Below are positions 11,609 through 12,664 of a stretch of DNA of 12,664 nucleotides, piece by piece. The stretch covers positions 1-12,664 of the forward strand of contig JAIOSR010000112.1 in the NCBI GenBank assembly GCA_021107495.1, in the 5' to 3' direction. The first letter of the stretch is position 1, and the number at the start of each line of letters is the position of its first letter. The position numbers and the translations under genes are program-made. This stretch comes from Desulfobacterales bacterium. Its GTDB lineage: Bacteria > Desulfobacterota > DSM-4660 > Desulfatiglandales > Desulfatiglandaceae. Below the pieces are notes generated by a model. The model ran no database searches. It saw only the letters and a program-made list of their open reading frames with translations, and had not been told where the DNA came from.

Positions 11609-12379
11609 TTAATCTTTTCTAAACCTCTTCCTGAACCATGCAAGTCCAATTAGACCAGAGCCAAGAAGGAGCATTGTAGCGGGTTCGGGTATCGGTGTAC
11701 TTTCACCATCATGGGAGTAAGGGGTGACGACATATTTTGCTTTGCTATTGCTCTTTATTACGTGATCATAGGCCACAATATCAACCCAGGAATATCCACT
11801 TACTGAAATATCGAATTTCTTTATGTCTCCCGGTGCGGTATCCCCCCATTCGTCTCCGGGGATATAATTCTGAACGGTTTCATCGATAATTAAATCACCT
11901 ATGAAGTATTCATAGAAATCAGTGGGAAATACCCCGCCACCTGGTATGGGATTGTCATCACCATCCAAGGGTATACCCGATCCGAATCCAAATGTTGAAG
12001 GCTCAGGGTCACTCTCATTATAGGAAGCTCGATAGGACTCATAGGGCATCATGCCCCCACCTGTCTCGCTTAATGTAAGAGAGCTTACGCTGACCGACCC
12101 GTAGTCGGATACTGTAGGGTCTAACCAACCGACTTGGATTGACCCGTCTTCATCTTCAGGCACTGCCAGCGCCATTTTTACGTCAAGGACATCCAGATGA
12201 GCACCAACAACCCATAATTCATATTCATATGAATTGATTATCCATGTCTCAGAATTTGTGTCATAGGTGGCCCCGGGTATGTATATCTGAAGGTTGGGGA
12301 TGGCCCAAGATTGGAAACTAACGCCCAATAATAATCCGATCACAATTGCATTTATAATAACTGCTTTTATCAATTTCAT
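11609..12379 (-). CDS. PEP-CTERM sorted exported protein
   Basis: This 256-residue protein has a signal peptide (MKLIKAVIIN, hydrophobic to about 20, likely cut after SWA26) and a C-terminal PEP-CTERM signal: Pro231-Glu232-Pro233, a hydrophobic helix TMLLLGSGLIGLAWF and a basic tail RKRFRKD. Exosortase is expected to cut near PEP and release or anchor the protein at the cell surface or in extracellular polymer; no exosortase gene is in the window. The body is rich in Asp, Gly, Ser and Tyr and has no Cys. The segment YIPGATYDTNSETWIINSYE with YELWVVG resembles proteins annotated choice-of-anchor N, but this is from memory. AGGAGG lies about 11 bases before the ATG. The start overlaps the stop of an orphan PEP-CTERM tail upstream. 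Confidence 0.88.
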   Translation of the reverse strand: MKLIKAVIINAIVIGLLLGVSFQSWAIPNLQIYIPGATYDTNSETWIINSYEYELWVVGAHLDVLDVKMALAVPEDEDGSIQVGWLDPTVSDYGSVSVSSLTLSETGGGMMPYESYRASYNESDPEPSTFGFGSGIPLDGDDNPIPGGGVFPTDFYEYFIGDLIIDETVQNYIPGDEWGDTAPGDIKKFDISVSGYSWVDIVAYDHVIKSNSKAKYVVTPYSHDGESTPIPEPATMLLLGSGLIGLAWFRKRFRKD

Positions 12380-12477
12380 CTTTTAAACTTCCTCCTAAAG
12401 CCTGCAAGCCCTATCAACCCAGAGCCAGGAAGGAGCATCGTAGCGGGTTCGGGGAGGGGGTTTGGAACGCCATCACA
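12376..12477 (-). pseudogene. Orphan PEP-CTERM tail of a lost upstream paralogue
   Basis: The minus-strand frame encodes VPNPLPEPATMLL, then PGSGLIGLAGF and the basic end RRKFKR, followed by TGA whose last two bases overlap the ATG of the next gene (ATGA). This is a complete PEP-CTERM sorting signal, close in DNA and protein sequence to that of the downstream gene. Upstream, the frame is closed by TAA at 12478-12480 and no signal peptide or protein body precedes it. The body has been deleted or replaced, probably by the insertion sequence whose end lies about 65 bases further on. The start-stop overlap suggests the two genes were once translationally coupled paralogues. Confidence 0.7.
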
Positions 12478-12543
12478 TTAGTTTACAATTCTCTTCTATT
12501 TCCCTGGCAACTTCTCCAATTTGATCAAATAAAGATTGGCTCG

Positions 12544-12664
12544 TCACCAAAATCTATGGGAAACTTCTGGTTCAGGTAGCCTGCCAAGTACATGATATAA
12601 AGCTATTTCTGTACATCTGAAGGTCTTAAATCCATAAGATTTTCTGGTAGTGACTTTTACCTTG
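12544..12664 (-). CDS. C-terminal end of an IS transposase (partial, ISL3-like)
   Basis: The leftward frame enters from beyond the window edge and ends with TGA at 12544. The 39 visible residues include KVTTRKSYGFKTFR and CTEIALYHVLGRLPEPE, ending SHRFW. This resembles the C-terminus of DDE transposases of the ISL3 type as I recall them; the family name is tentative because the catalytic domain is outside the window. No terminal inverted repeat could be identified in the 12481-12543 stretch that separates it from the PEP-CTERM remnant. Its position explains the truncation of that remnant. Confidence 0.55.
   Translation of the reverse strand, partial: KVKVTTRKSYGFKTFRCTEIALYHVLGRLPEPEVSHRFW

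Overview
The window looks like chromosomal DNA from an anaerobic, probably sulfate-reducing or syntrophic member of the Desulfobacterota. This placement is inferred from gene content: hgcA and hgcB (the mercury-methylation pair), a DsrE-family protein, SucCD, RNase J, a PEP-CTERM surface protein, and many intergenic inverted repeats built from short repeated words. No rRNA or other phylogenetic marker is present, so the assignment is tentative.

Layout. Bases 1-209 hold a word-repeat palindrome. RNase J (rnj) runs leftward from 1859 to 210, behind a hairpin-rich leader. A second repeat element precedes ssb (rightward, 2476-2895). ssb converges on a leftward group: tatA, a cysteine-rich unknown protein with its own promoter, and sucD/sucC. 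A 570-base gap holds an AT-rich inverted repeat and a strong promoter for a YkgJ-type CxxCxxCC protein (6261-6998).

The centrepiece is a leftward cluster, arsR (9710) - dsrE (9069) - hgcA (8461 or 8563) - hgcB (7387). HgcA carries the NVWCAAGK cap-helix motif and five membrane segments. HgcB carries two CxxCxxCxxxC clusters and a C-terminal Cys-Cys. Together they methylate Hg(II). ArsR has a CVC metal-binding motif, and a perfect palindrome overlaps its promoter. Two short palindromic insertions, each flanked by a 9-10 base direct repeat, sit in the intergenic gaps of this cluster.

The most notable signal lies upstream of the annotated hgcA start. The reading frame continues 34 codons to an ATG, interrupted only by one TGA directly after a Cys codon. 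That TGA is followed by a hairpin fitting the bacterial SECIS pattern. HgcA here may therefore be a selenoprotein with an N-terminal Cys-Sec pair; this is inference and needs alignment and protein evidence.

To the right lie a structured gap with the remnant of a 23S-IVS-type four-helix-bundle gene, a half-size TMEM165/GDT1 transporter gene, oligoribonuclease (orn) with an overlapping 58-residue membrane protein gene, a structured intergenic region ending in a perfect terminator, a PEP-CTERM protein gene, an orphan PEP-CTERM tail overlapping its start codon, and the end of an IS transposase gene cut by the window edge.
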